Shown: positions 37,045 through 45,692, numbered from the stretch's first letter. The stretch: 64,000 bases of DNA from Methylomicrobium lacus LW14 (GCF_000527095.1 NZ_AZUN01000001.1:310001-374000), one strand, 5' to 3'. The notes: generated by a model not told the origin, from the sequence alone. Numbers and translations: made by a program.

Positions 37045-38592
37045 ATGAAAGGGGGCTTAATCAGCAAAACCGTCATTTTTGACGGCCATCCGCTCAGTAT
37101 CGAAGACATCGGCCGGATTACGCACAGGCAGGCATTCGCCGAATTGAGCCGGGCGCCGGCCTTCGTCGATCGTATCGATAAAGGCGCGCGCTTCATCGAG
37201 ACGCTGTTAAATGAGCAAGGCTTCGTCTATGGCGTGACGACCGGCTTCGGCGATTCCTGCACCATTCCGATTCCGCTCGAATGGGTCAACGAACTTTCAA
37301 GGCATCTGTACACCTTCCACGGCTGCGGCCTCGGAGAGCATTTCAGCGCCGAAGAAACCCGCGCGATTCTGGCCGTGCGCCTGAACAGCCTCGCGCAAGG
37401 CTACTCAGGAGTCCGTTACCTGCTGCTCCTGCGTCTGGCCGCTCTGCTCGAACATGACATCCTGCCGTTGATCCCGAAGGAAGGCTCGGTCGGCGCGAGC
37501 GGCGACTTGACGCCGCTGTCCTATGTCGCGGCGGTCTTGGCCGGCGAGCGCGAGGTGTTGTATCAGGGCGAGCGCCGCCATGCCGGCGAGGTCTTCACGA
37601 CGCTTGGCATCGAGCCTTTGGTGTTGAAACCGAAGGAAGGCCTCGCGATCATGAACGGCACCGCGGCGATGACCGGCGTGGCCTGTCTGGCTTATCGGCG
37701 GGCGGAATACCTTTCGCGCCTGGCGACTCGAATCACCAGCCTCGCCTCGATCGCATTGGCAGGCAATGCCTATCACTACGACGAAAAACTGTTCACGGTC
37801 AAACCGCATCCCGGCCAAAATCGTGCGGCCGGCCGTATCCGCGCCGATTTGCAGTTGACCGAAGCCGCTCCGCGCCACGACACCCGCCTGCAGGACCGCT
37901 ACTCGTTACGCTGCGCCCCGCATGTGATCGGCGTCCTCGAAGACGCACTCCCCTGGCTGCGCCAGTTTATCGAAAACGAACTGAACAGCGCGAACGACAA
38001 CCCGATCATCGACGCGGAAGGCGAACATGTGCTGCACGGCGGCCATTTCTACGGCGGCCATATCGCCTTCGCGATGGACAGTATGAAGGCCGCGGTCGCC
38101 AATCTGGCCGATCTGTTGGACCGGCAAATGGCGCAGTTGATGGATACTAAATTCAATCAGGGTCTGCCGGCTAACCTGTCCGGCGCGAGCGGCCCCGCCG
38201 CCGGCCTGAACCATGGCTTCAAGGCCGTGCAGATCGCGGTCTCGGCCTGGACTGCCGAAGCCCTCAAACTGACCATGCCCGCCAGCGTCTTTTCGCGCTC
38301 GACCGAATGCCACAACCAGGACAAGGTCAGCATGGGCACGATCGCGGCCCGGGACTGCATCCGCATCATCGAACTGACCGAACAGGTCGCCGCCGCTATG
38401 CTGCTGGCGGCGGTGCAGGGCGTGGAACTCAGAGGCGGCCTGGAGGCGTTGAGTCCTGCTGTCGTCCGCACGCTGCAGCAGGTGCGCGAACGGAGCCCGT
38501 TTTTGAGCGAAGATAGAGGTCTCGAAAAGGAATTGCGTTGGATGGTGGAGTCGATACGAGATCAGGGTTTGCTTTTATACGGCACCGAGTAA
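37045..38592 (+). CDS. Aromatic amino acid ammonia-lyase, HAL/TAL-like
   Basis: A 515-residue MIO-dependent lyase. The self-cyclising A151-S152-G153 triad lies in GSVGASGDLTPLSY; catalytic Y62 is in FVYGVTTGFGD; NDNPIID and FNQGLPANLSG-like regions are present. At the substrate-selectivity site the sequence is FH (TFHGCGLG), which is neither the SH of histidine lyases nor the HL of tyrosine lyases, so the substrate is open. Last gene of the aryl-polyene-type operon; it may supply an aromatic starter such as a cinnamate. The ATG at 37045 has GGAG 9 bases upstream. An in-frame TTG at 36997 is rejected. Confidence 0.85.
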   Translation: MKGGLISKTVIFDGHPLSIEDIGRITHRQAFAELSRAPAFVDRIDKGARFIETLLNEQGFVYGVTTGFGDSCTIPIPLEWVNELSRHLYTFHGCGLGEHFSAEETRAILAVRLNSLAQGYSGVRYLLLLRLAALLEHDILPLIPKEGSVGASGDLTPLSYVAAVLAGEREVLYQGERRHAGEVFTTLGIEPLVLKPKEGLAIMNGTAAMTGVACLAYRRAEYLSRLATRITSLASIALAGNAYHYDEKLFTVKPHPGQNRAAGRIRADLQLTEAAPRHDTRLQDRYSLRCAPHVIGVLEDALPWLRQFIENELNSANDNPIIDAEGEHVLHGGHFYGGHIAFAMDSMKAAVANLADLLDRQMAQLMDTKFNQGLPANLSGASGPAAGLNHGFKAVQIAVSAWTAEALKLTMPASVFSRSTECHNQDKVSMGTIAARDCIRIIELTEQVAAAMLLAAVQGVELRGGLEALSPAVVRTLQQVRERSPFLSEDRGLEKELRWMVESIRDQGLLLYGTE

Positions 38593-38593
38593 G

Positions 38594-38613
38594 ACGGGAG
38601 TCACTCATCCCGT
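38594..38613. terminator. Weak hairpin between convergent genes
   Basis: ACGGGA and TCCCGT form a 6-bp stem with an 8-base loop directly after the ammonia-lyase stop. No T-run follows, so it is at best a weak terminator shared by the convergent operons. Confidence 0.25.
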
Positions 38614-38624
38614 TCCGCATTATG

Positions 38625-39278
38625 CTAAGGGGTTAGAGAAGCCAGGCTGCCGGCTAGCTGCCTGCTGAATTCCTCTAGGGTTTCGCTCAATGCCTTGACC
38701 GTATCGGCATGGCCAGTACCGGCCTGATGGCGGTCAATCCTGGCTTGGCCGTGCTTGAGTAGGCGATGGCTTTTATCGTCCATGATCGACCAGTTTACCC
38801 GTAGTTCGGCGGTTTGCGCGGCGTTCGTTTCGAAGCGCGCGATGTCGATGATCACATGAAAATCCATGTCGCCGTAGGCGCTCCACGGATAGGCTTTGAT
38901 GATGTCGTTTTGCAGCAGAACGGACAGGTTTTGCGCCAGCGTTTCGGTGATCGCCTCCTTTAACGGCGCGGCCCATTGGTGGAATTCGCTCGATGTGATG
39001 CTGTTGTCGCCGGTGCGGGTGACGAGCTGCTTGCGTTCGAGCAGCGCGGGCACGGTGACCGGGCCGATGCCGATCAGCCGTTTCGGGGCTTTGGATGGAG
39101 AGGATTGCGCCGGGAGGCTTAAGGGGCTCAGTACATAGAAATGCGTTTCCGGCGTCGCGGCGCAGGCGGATAGCAGCCATATGGACAGGAAGGGTAGGGT
39201 GGATAAGCGCAGCGCATCCACCAAAACCGCCGAGGTGGATGCGCTTTGCTTATCCACCCTACATATCAACTTATTCAT
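38625..39278 (-). CDS. pqiC: PqiC-like outer-membrane lipoprotein (ABC-type transport auxiliary)
   Basis: A 217-residue lipoprotein of the PqiC/YmbA family: LLSAC lipobox at about residues 35-39, YVLSPLSLP, IGIGPVTVPALLERKQLVTRTGDN and WAAPLKEAITETLAQNLS. In E. coli PqiC forms an outer-membrane ring receiving the PqiB needle for lipid transport. The N terminus is unusually long (34 residues before the lipobox) because a 69-bp palindromic element (39194-39262) is translated in frame there. The start overlaps pqiB by 8 bases. Whether the signal peptide still works as a whole is uncertain; the hydrophobic core LPFLSIWLLSAC is intact. Confidence 0.85.
   Translation of the reverse strand: MNKLICRVDKQSASTSAVLVDALRLSTLPFLSIWLLSACAATPETHFYVLSPLSLPAQSSPSKAPKRLIGIGPVTVPALLERKQLVTRTGDNSITSSEFHQWAAPLKEAITETLAQNLSVLLQNDIIKAYPWSAYGDMDFHVIIDIARFETNAAQTAELRVNWSIMDDKSHRLLKHGQARIDRHQAGTGHADTVKALSETLEEFSRQLAGSLASLTP
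39194..39262. repeat. 69-bp REP/MITE-like palindrome inside pqiC
   Basis: Two 29-base arms (39194-39222 and 39234-39262) are reverse complements with 27 of 29 matches and an 11-base centre. The arms begin with GTAGGGTGGATAAGC. The element is 23 codons long and open in the pqiC frame, encoding much of the extended signal-peptide n-region (about residues 8-30). No second copy was noticed in the window. Confidence 0.8.
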
Positions 39279-40851
39279 CGTCTTTACCGCGTAGTAGTGC
39301 TTCCGGGTGTTGTTCCAGATAATCGGTCAGTTGCTTGACCGAATTGGCCGATTGATTCAATTCCAGCAGCAGTTTGTCGATCTCATGGCGCGTGGTCGAG
39401 CCCGGTTCGAGAGAGCGTAGCAGCTGGTCGGCCGATTGCAGCGATTTATCGGCGCTGCCCATCGTTTGCTTGGCATCGGTCAGCATGCCGTTGGCCGCCT
39501 TCGAGGTGACTTGCAGCGATTTCAGGGTGCTGTTCATTTCGGTAGTCAATTCATTGAGCGGCAGTTTGGCGATCTTGTCCATGATCGTCTGCGCCGCATG
39601 CGTGAACTGATCGAGCGAGCTCGGGATGGTCGGGAATTCCTGATAAGTGCTGTTGTTTGAGTGCAAGGCGACTTTGCTGTTCGGATGAAAATCGAGATCG
39701 ACCAGGAGTTGGCCGGTCAACAGGCTGCCGGTTTGCAGTTGCGCGCGCAGGCCCTTGCTGATCAGACGTGACATCATGTCCTTATTGCTGACGTTCGGCT
39801 GCTTGTTGATTTCCTTGATCCGGTCCGGCTCCAGGTCGACCGTGACCGGAATCCGGATGTCCGCGGTCTTGGCGTCCAGTTCCAGGCTGATGCCGGTGAC
39901 CGCGCCGATCGGTATCCCGCGCAGCTGCACCGGCGCGCCTTCGGTCAGGCCGCGCACCGAGCCGTTGAAATACATCACATATTTGAGCGTGTTGCGGTAT
40001 TCGATCTGGGTCGATTGCTCGTAGGTGTCGTAGAGGTGGAACATCGCATATTCCGGTTTCACATCCTTGACCGTATCGTCAGGAGGTGTGCGGAAGGCGA
40101 TACCGCCGCTCAGCATCGAGACCAGCGGGCCGGTGCGGACTTTGAAGCCATCCGCGCCCGCCGATAAATCGATGCCGCTGTCTTTCCAGAAGCGGGTGTT
40201 TTTGCGCACGAATTGATCGTAAGGGGCCTTGATGAAGATGACCAGACGGATCGAGTCGGCATGGACCGAGAGTTCCTGAGTCAACACCTCGCCGACCGGA
40301 ATGCCGTGAAAATTGATCTGTGTGCGGGGGCCGAGCGAGCCGAGGTTTGCCGTTTCGAGCACGAATTGCCTGCCTTTGGCCTCGGTCTTCAGCACCGGCG
40401 CCGCGGGCAGGCCGGTGAAATGATGCTGATGCGGGCCGTCGCCGGGTTTGACTTCGATATAGGCGCCGGAAATCAGCGTATTCAGCCCCGAAATGCCGGC
40501 CAGACCCACTTGCGGGCGCACGACCCAGAAGCTGGTGTTTTGGTTCAGGTAATTTTCGGCGGTGTGGTGCATCTGCGCGGTGACCTGGATCGTTTTCGCA
40601 TCCTGATTGATGTTGATGTCGGTGACCTTGCCGATTTCGACATCCAGATAACGAATCTTGGTCTTGTCGATTTCGAGTCCTTCGGCGGTCGGAAAATCGA
40701 TCGTGATCACAGGGCCTTTTTCGGAGGCCGATTTATAGATCAGCCAGCCGCTGACGATGAACGCGCAAATCGGCAGCAGCCAGACCAGAGGCAACTCGGC
40801 CTTCTTGTTCAGCGACGTGTCTTGGGTTTCGTAGGAAAATTCGTCGTTCAT
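39271..40851 (-). CDS. pqiB: PqiB-like MCE-domain protein
   Basis: A 526-residue intermembrane transport protein: short cytosolic start, one membrane helix (LVWLLPICAFIVSGWLIYKS), then three MCE/MlaD domains (recurring G.E.G-like starts at about residues 45, 160 and 285), and a long C-terminal coiled-coil region (about 400-510) that would form the needle. E. coli PqiB spans the periplasm as a hexameric tube carrying phospholipids. The ATG at 40851 shares one base with the upstream pqiA stop (TGATG). Confidence 0.92.
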   Translation of the reverse strand: MNDEFSYETQDTSLNKKAELPLVWLLPICAFIVSGWLIYKSASEKGPVITIDFPTAEGLEIDKTKIRYLDVEIGKVTDININQDAKTIQVTAQMHHTAENYLNQNTSFWVVRPQVGLAGISGLNTLISGAYIEVKPGDGPHQHHFTGLPAAPVLKTEAKGRQFVLETANLGSLGPRTQINFHGIPVGEVLTQELSVHADSIRLVIFIKAPYDQFVRKNTRFWKDSGIDLSAGADGFKVRTGPLVSMLSGGIAFRTPPDDTVKDVKPEYAMFHLYDTYEQSTQIEYRNTLKYVMYFNGSVRGLTEGAPVQLRGIPIGAVTGISLELDAKTADIRIPVTVDLEPDRIKEINKQPNVSNKDMMSRLISKGLRAQLQTGSLLTGQLLVDLDFHPNSKVALHSNNSTYQEFPTIPSSLDQFTHAAQTIMDKIAKLPLNELTTEMNSTLKSLQVTSKAANGMLTDAKQTMGSADKSLQSADQLLRSLEPGSTTRHEIDKLLLELNQSANSVKQLTDYLEQHPEALLRGKDDE

Positions 40852-41465
40852 CAAATTTTTTGATTATCCCAAATCAGGCGGGGGTCGAAATTCTTGGCCG
40901 CAAACAGCGTGATTACGACGACCGAGGCAAAGGCGGTCGCGGCGGGGCCGGCAAGGACCTGGGCGACACCGCCGAGATCGACCAATGAAATCAGGATCGA
41001 AATCATGAAGATGTCCAGCATCGACCAGCGGCCGACGAAGGCGATGATCCGGTACATCAAGGTCCAGCGGCGCGCGTTGACCTGCCAGCGGTAAAACACG
41101 CAAAGCCAGAGCAGGCTCAGGCCGATCAGTTTCAACAGCGGCACCAGTATGCTCGCGATGAAAACCAGGATCGCGATCGGCAGCATATCGCCTTCGATCA
41201 GGGTCAAAATGCCGCCGAGGATCGTATGCGTCTCGCCGACGCCGAATTGGGTCACGGTCATGATCGGATAAATATTGGCCGGAACATACAGCGCATAGCC
41301 GCAGAGTAAAAACGCCAGCGTACGTTGTAGGCTGTTCGGGATGCGCGCATGCAGCGAACTGCCGCAGACAGGGCAGGGCCTTGATGCCGCACCGCGCTGC
41401 GCGAGCGCGCCGCACTCGTCGCAGCGGATCAAGCCTTGCCGTAGCGCACTGGGCAGAGACTTCAT
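40851..41465 (-). CDS. pqiA: PqiA-family protein, second half
   Basis: A 204-residue protein equal to the C-terminal half of E. coli PqiA: N-terminal zinc-ribbon-like motif CDECGAL...CPVCGSSL, then four membrane helices (FLLCGYALYVPANIYPIM, AILVFIASILVPLLKLIGLSLLW, MLDIFMISILISLVDLG). E. coli has one fused 417-residue PqiA; here it is two genes overlapping by 4 bases. The ATG at 41465 is used; upstream in-frame codons are shadow of the preceding gene. Confidence 0.85.
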   Translation of the reverse strand: MKSLPSALRQGLIRCDECGALAQRGAASRPCPVCGSSLHARIPNSLQRTLAFLLCGYALYVPANIYPIMTVTQFGVGETHTILGGILTLIEGDMLPIAILVFIASILVPLLKLIGLSLLWLCVFYRWQVNARRWTLMYRIIAFVGRWSMLDIFMISILISLVDLGGVAQVLAGPAATAFASVVVITLFAAKNFDPRLIWDNQKI

Positions 41466-42091
41466 GCCGGTTTCCGGCGCAAGGCGTCGATGCGCCGCCA
41501 AAACAGCGCGGAATCGAGGCTGCCGGCCAGGGTGACCGCGACCAGCAGCAGGCCGACAAACGCATACAAGCCCATGCCGAAGCGCAGGTCGGCCATCGAT
41601 GACAACTTGACGCAGGCGACAATGATACCGAGCGTATAGACCTCGAGCATCGCCCATTCGTCGAGATGTTGCAGCCAGCGCATCCACTGCGCCAGGTTAC
41701 GATTCGGCCGATTCAAATAAAGATGCGCGCTGATCGCGAGTGTCAACAGGATGTTCACCAGCGGAAACAGCATGCTGGACAGAAACACCAGGGCCGCGAC
41801 CGCCCACATATGTTCAGCGTAGAGCGCCATCACGCCGGAAAACAGAATGCCGTCTTTCGTATTGCCGAGGAATTTGATGCCGAGCAGCGGCAGGCAATTA
41901 GCCGGGATGAACAGCAGCAGGCCGGTGATCGACAGGGCCAGGCTGCGTTCGATGCTGTTTTTTTGCGCGCGCTGCAACAGAAAGCCGCAGCGCGGGCAAT
42001 GCGCCTTGTCGCCAGAGTCGAGCGCTGCCGGTTTCAGCAGCGCATCGCATTCCGGGCAGGCTTCCAGTTGCAGCCTAGGCTGGGCGCGCAT
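41462..42091 (-). CDS. pqiA: PqiA-family protein, first half
   Basis: A 209-residue protein equal to the N-terminal half of PqiA: zinc-ribbon-like CPECDALLKP...CPRCGFLL, then four helices with the family LLFIPANCLPLLGIKF motif, corresponding to YVPANIYPIM in the second half. Both halves keep the two CxxC pairs. Probably the inner-membrane platform for the PqiB tube as a heterodimer. First pqi gene of the operon, 15 bases downstream of the Fae-like gene. Confidence 0.85.
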   Translation of the reverse strand: MRAQPRLQLEACPECDALLKPAALDSGDKAHCPRCGFLLQRAQKNSIERSLALSITGLLLFIPANCLPLLGIKFLGNTKDGILFSGVMALYAEHMWAVAALVFLSSMLFPLVNILLTLAISAHLYLNRPNRNLAQWMRWLQHLDEWAMLEVYTLGIIVACVKLSSMADLRFGMGLYAFVGLLLVAVTLAGSLDSALFWRRIDALRRKPA

Positions 42092-42106
42092 CGGCGATAA
42101 CCCGTG

Positions 42107-42658
42107 TTACCACTGCGACTCGCCGGTTTCCGGATCGTACATTTCATGGAAAATCTTATGCCGGTTCGCTTTCAATTCCTCGATCGTCGGTGAATTGCTC
42201 ATCGCGCGCGAAATCGCCAGCTTCATCGCCTCATAATTGGTCCGGTACAGATCTTTCCGGTCCAGGTCCGGATTGGTCGCGCATTCCGGCGCGATCCAGA
42301 CCATCGCGATGATGCACAGATCGTTGGCCTGATCGGCCGGCAGCACACCGTCGATCACGCTGTCCAGCACCGCATCGGCAATCGCCGATTGCACCGGGCC
42401 GCCGAGCAGATTCACATACGCCGATGATTTGATGGTCACTTTCGGCACCATCAAGGTGGCCGGACGTACCTGCTGGTTGCAGGCGCGAATCGCGAACATC
42501 CGGGTATGACCCTCGGTTTGGCCCATCAAATTTGCAAACGCATGGCCGGCAGGCCCCTGTACATGGCCGATCAGAATTTCGGGCATCGCGTCGGTGCCTT
42601 GACCTTCGCTGGAAAATACGGTGGCTTCGCCGGTTCTGAACCAAATTTTATCTGACAT
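42107..42658 (-). CDS. Formaldehyde-activating enzyme (Fae) family homologue
   Basis: A 183-residue Fae-family protein. Fae joins formaldehyde to tetrahydromethanopterin in methylotrophs. Family blocks are clear: GPAGHAFANLMGQTEGHTRMFAI, PATLMVPKVTI, GPVQSAIADAVLDSVIDGVLPADQANDL and NYEAMKLAISRAMSN. The catalytic histidine (H17 in AHIDLIIGP of Fae) is missing: the aligned stretch is DAMPEILIGHVQGP, with M25/P26 there. It is therefore probably a Fae paralogue with a different or regulatory role. It precedes the pqi operon on the same strand. Confidence 0.85.
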   Translation of the reverse strand: MSDKIWFRTGEATVFSSEGQGTDAMPEILIGHVQGPAGHAFANLMGQTEGHTRMFAIRACNQQVRPATLMVPKVTIKSSAYVNLLGGPVQSAIADAVLDSVIDGVLPADQANDLCIIAMVWIAPECATNPDLDRKDLYRTNYEAMKLAISRAMSNSPTIEELKANRHKIFHEMYDPETGESQW

Positions 42659-43170
42659 AACAAATCCGCTAAGTTGAGCTGAGAAACGCCCATTCTATGA
42701 CGGATGGAGGAGGGCGGCAATATAGGATGAGAAAGCGCGGGGCAAATAGAGTGCTAGCGATAAATTCCATAGACAATGACAAAAGGCTTGAAATGCGGCC
42801 GGGGCGACATGGTGCACTTGCTTATAGATTTTTCTATGGGATTGCTGGATTTTATTGTGAACAAGATCTAAAAAGTAAGTAATTTTACTGGATATGGAAT
42901 TATAAAAAACGCTAGACTTGGGTGCGGGTAAAAAAAAGTGGTAAGTACAAGCATAATTTGTTTAGCGCATAAAAAACGCTTTTGGGCGCCTTATAGTGGA
43001 ATCCAGTCGTAATCGATACCGCGCATCATTATTGCCAGCAAGCGCCAAAGGCTGGCAGCTATTCGGCTTAAATACAGAATGTGAAATTTGATTGCCATCT
43101 CGGAATTAGATAGTTCTAATTTGAATCACTAACGGAAGCATATTTATGTTTCCATCTGGAGTGCTTTTCT
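42659..43170. other. AT-rich intergenic region, no gene
   Basis: About 510 bases between divergent genes. GC content falls compared with both flanks on the left. Only a 61-codon frame at 42697-42882 is present, without a ribosome binding site or domain. The right part should carry the promoter of the CheW-like gene; GGAG lies 11 bases before its ATG. Confidence 0.4.
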
Positions 43171-43710
43171 ATGTATGAAAAATTCCCAGCGGTTGAAGAA
43201 GGGAGCAAGGTTGAAAAATCAGCAATGCAGAACTTAATAGCCAATTCGGCAATGTCTTTAGCAAATGAAGCAATGGCCTTCGGAATTTGCATTGGACGTA
43301 TCGGATTTCTGCTGCCTGCCTCCCATTATTGTGAAGTCATCGATCATGCATCAATTGAACCATTGCCAAACCCCGCTCCGTGGATAAACGGCGTGCTGAA
43401 TTTGCGCGGAAATGATGTGCCGGTTTTCGATTTACACGTGGCGATCAGTGAGGATCTGCCGGATCCGGATAATAGATGCCTATGCCTGATTGGCGAAGGT
43501 GATAAAGCCGCAGCTTTATGGATAGACGGGGTTCCGGAAGTCAAAGGCAGTGCATTATTTCCGCCCGTCAAAGATCTAGCGAAGCTACCGGTGCTTCAAT
43601 ATACCGATAATGCTAAGCAACGCGGCCTGGTTTGGTTCAAAATGAATTTTGACGATTTATTTGAGGCATTAGGCAGTCAGCGTTGTGGATCGGAAGGAGT
43701 TGATGTTTGA
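43171..43710 (+). CDS. CheW/PilI-like scaffold protein
   Basis: A 179-residue CheW-domain protein (from about residue 35: FGICIGRIGFLLPASHYCEVI, PWINGVLNLRGNDVPVFDLHVAI, ALWIDGVPEV, GLVWFKMNFDDLFEAL). CheW proteins link receptors to the CheA kinase; the length and RGN..PVFDL wording resemble PilI of twitching-motility systems. No CheA or receptor gene is nearby. It is followed by a degenerate receiver and a small GTPase, in an AT-rich segment with codon use unlike the genes on either side. Confidence 0.8.
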   Translation: MYEKFPAVEEGSKVEKSAMQNLIANSAMSLANEAMAFGICIGRIGFLLPASHYCEVIDHASIEPLPNPAPWINGVLNLRGNDVPVFDLHVAISEDLPDPDNRCLCLIGEGDKAAALWIDGVPEVKGSALFPPVKDLAKLPVLQYTDNAKQRGLVWFKMNFDDLFEALGSQRCGSEGVDV

Positions 43711-44115
43711 CTCAGGCGACATAGAGCCCATCGGAAAACGTCAGCTATAGCCACTCTGTTTTAACGCTACCATTTTGTACATGCATCGTAACTGATTTAA
43801 CCAAAGTCGATCATGCACGTTGTCATCTAACGGCAGATCGCCAATGGATCCACAGGCTCGAATGAGCCGCCATAAAAAAGCAGGCCGTCAGCGTGTCGTG
43901 GGCGGATTTAAGAAGTCTGGTTTAAAAACTCATTTTAATGGCTAGGAATTTTTTGTGTTTAAGCTAAAATAAATTTTGGGTGTGTCTACCTTATTTAAGG
44001 CTTAATGCGGGTTCAACCTAAAGGTCAATCTTCGCCCTCGCTGGACTTGGCTCTATCTCAATAATGTGTATCGAAATACGTCAAAACTTTTTATTTGACT
44101 CTTAAAGGTGATGCT
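43711..44115. other. Intergenic region, nothing recognised
   Basis: About 400 AT-rich bases between the CheW-like and receiver-like genes. Too long for tight operon coupling, so a separate promoter is likely. No hairpin, repeat or ORF with support; AAAGG at 44105-44109 is the ribosome binding site for the next gene. Confidence 0.35.
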
Positions 44116-44475
44116 ATGTCAATGCGGAAAATATTATTCTGTTACGCATCTACAACAGAAGTCTCGTATCAAAAAAATACATTGGAAAGCGCAAATTATA
44201 TTTTAGTTTGCGCTAACAACCGTAAAGACGTTATTAATAAAGCTAAATTAGAAAAGCCTGACCTTATTTATATGGATATCATGACACTAGAGGAAAAATT
44301 TTATCAAATCGTGATCGCCTTACAAAACGACCATGAAACAAAAAATATTCCGATTATTTTTTTTAGCGACAAACATCAACTAGCGAATCGTATTTGGGCT
44401 CAGTTACAGGACGCGAGAAGCCTGAGAGTTAAATTTAACGAAGAACTCATGGCCGCGAAAATGAGTCCAGTTTAA
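44116..44475 (+). CDS. Degenerate PilH-like response-regulator receiver
   Basis: A 119-residue single receiver domain. Overall it follows PilH (TEVSYQKNTLESANYILVCANNRKDVINKAKLEKPDLIYMDIM, NIPIIFFSDKHQLANRIWAQLQDARSL). The phosphoacceptor aspartate is present (YMDIM), but the acidic pair that binds magnesium is replaced by CY (ILFCYAS), and the PGLNG loop is lost. It is probably a phosphorylation-independent receiver. The ATG at 44116 is chosen over a TTG at 44095 because AAAGG precedes it. Confidence 0.75.
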   Translation: MSMRKILFCYASTTEVSYQKNTLESANYILVCANNRKDVINKAKLEKPDLIYMDIMTLEEKFYQIVIALQNDHETKNIPIIFFSDKHQLANRIWAQLQDARSLRVKFNEELMAAKMSPV

Positions 44476-44632
44476 ATTATTTGGCATTGCAAAAAATTCA
44501 AACTGAATTCGTAGCACTAAATAAACAGGTATTGATGACTTTATCAGTCCTTGATTGTGTGGCTCGACAGAAAATAGGCAGGTCAAACTTTTGTTGGGCG
44601 CTTAGTCATCTTAAACAAGAAAGGGTATGTTT

Positions 44633-45358
44633 ATGTATATGAAAAATATCGCATTAACCTCGGAATCGGCCGTTAACTCGGAGGCTTTCAACACGCTATT
44701 GGATAGACGGAGTTCTGATGCCGTCGGTTTATTAGGGAAACAAGATGCCTTCACGGCGATGGCTGAATCAATCGTTCAACCTAATATAAGAAGAAAGCAA
44801 GAACTTCTTAAAAAAAATGAACTTAAAATTGTCGTTGCAGGCAATGTGGGCTCCGGTAAGTCTACCTCCATAAAAGCAATTAGTGAAATACCTGTCATCT
44901 CTACCGAGACAAGAGCCACTGAAACCGACGCCTTGCACCGTAAAGAAACAACGACTACCGCCATCGATTATGGAGTCGCCCATATTGAAAACACCAAACT
45001 TCATATTTATGGCGCGCCAGGGCAAAGGCGTTTTGACTTTATGTCCGATATTTTGTGCAAAGGCGCCAGTGGCATGATTGTGATGATTGATAATGGGTGT
45101 CTGAACCCGTTAACTGAAATCGACTATTATCTCAACCAGCATGGTCACTTTTTGGCAAGCTCATCAGGAGTCATAGCGATTACTCATTTTGATGACAATA
45201 ACACACAAACCAGCTTACTGGATTATCATACCTATATTCTAAAAAATGGATTCACTTGTCCGGTCATGTTGCTTGATGCCAGAAATAAACAGGAGGTTGA
45301 AAAAGTCTTGTTTAAATTACTTTTACAAATCAGGAATTCCAAGAACGGTAAAATCTAA
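44633..45358 (+). CDS. Small P-loop GTPase, COG2229-like
   Basis: A 241-residue GTPase. After a roughly 65-residue N-terminal region come Walker A AGNVGSGKST, a switch region with TTTTAIDYG, the DxxG-like IYGAPGQRRF, and ITHFDDN in the position of the NKxD specificity motif, followed by LDARN. This layout matches the Ras-like GTPases found with roadblock or gliding/twitching systems. The base-specificity motif is altered (THFD rather than NKxD). AAGGG lies 7 bases before the ATG at 44633; ATGs at 44627 and 44639 are alternatives. Probably regulates polarity or motility with the CheW and receiver proteins. Confidence 0.75.
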   Translation: MYMKNIALTSESAVNSEAFNTLLDRRSSDAVGLLGKQDAFTAMAESIVQPNIRRKQELLKKNELKIVVAGNVGSGKSTSIKAISEIPVISTETRATETDALHRKETTTTAIDYGVAHIENTKLHIYGAPGQRRFDFMSDILCKGASGMIVMIDNGCLNPLTEIDYYLNQHGHFLASSSGVIAITHFDDNNTQTSLLDYHTYILKNGFTCPVMLLDARNKQEVEKVLFKLLLQIRNSKNGKI

Positions 45359-45692
45359 GGCGCATTAGCGCAACGCAGCGGCACACCTTTGAATTGGCGG
45401 ATTAGCCTAAATCAGTCGTTCACCCCATTGACAGGGTCTAAAGCTCAGTTCCCAAATTTTTTCGCGGTATTTCCCTGATGGTCCGGGCAGAGGAAACTAT
45501 CCCGAGGCCCGCAACATTCAGCACGCGCATCCGCGTCCATATGAAACCGATCGGAGAATGGCGGAATGGGGTGGTCGTAAATAAGTCGAGGCGGTCGATA
45601 AGCTGATTGACATGGTGTGATAAGATGGCGCGTTCATTTTTCATTCAGCCCCATGGGTCGATACTGTCGTATCAGCCATTTTTTGTCCGATC
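45359..45692. other. Intergenic region, no gene
   Basis: About 330 bases between the GTPase and the LtaS-like gene. A 68-codon minus-strand frame (45438-45644) has no domain or ribosome binding site. No terminator or repeat stands out. Confidence 0.35.
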
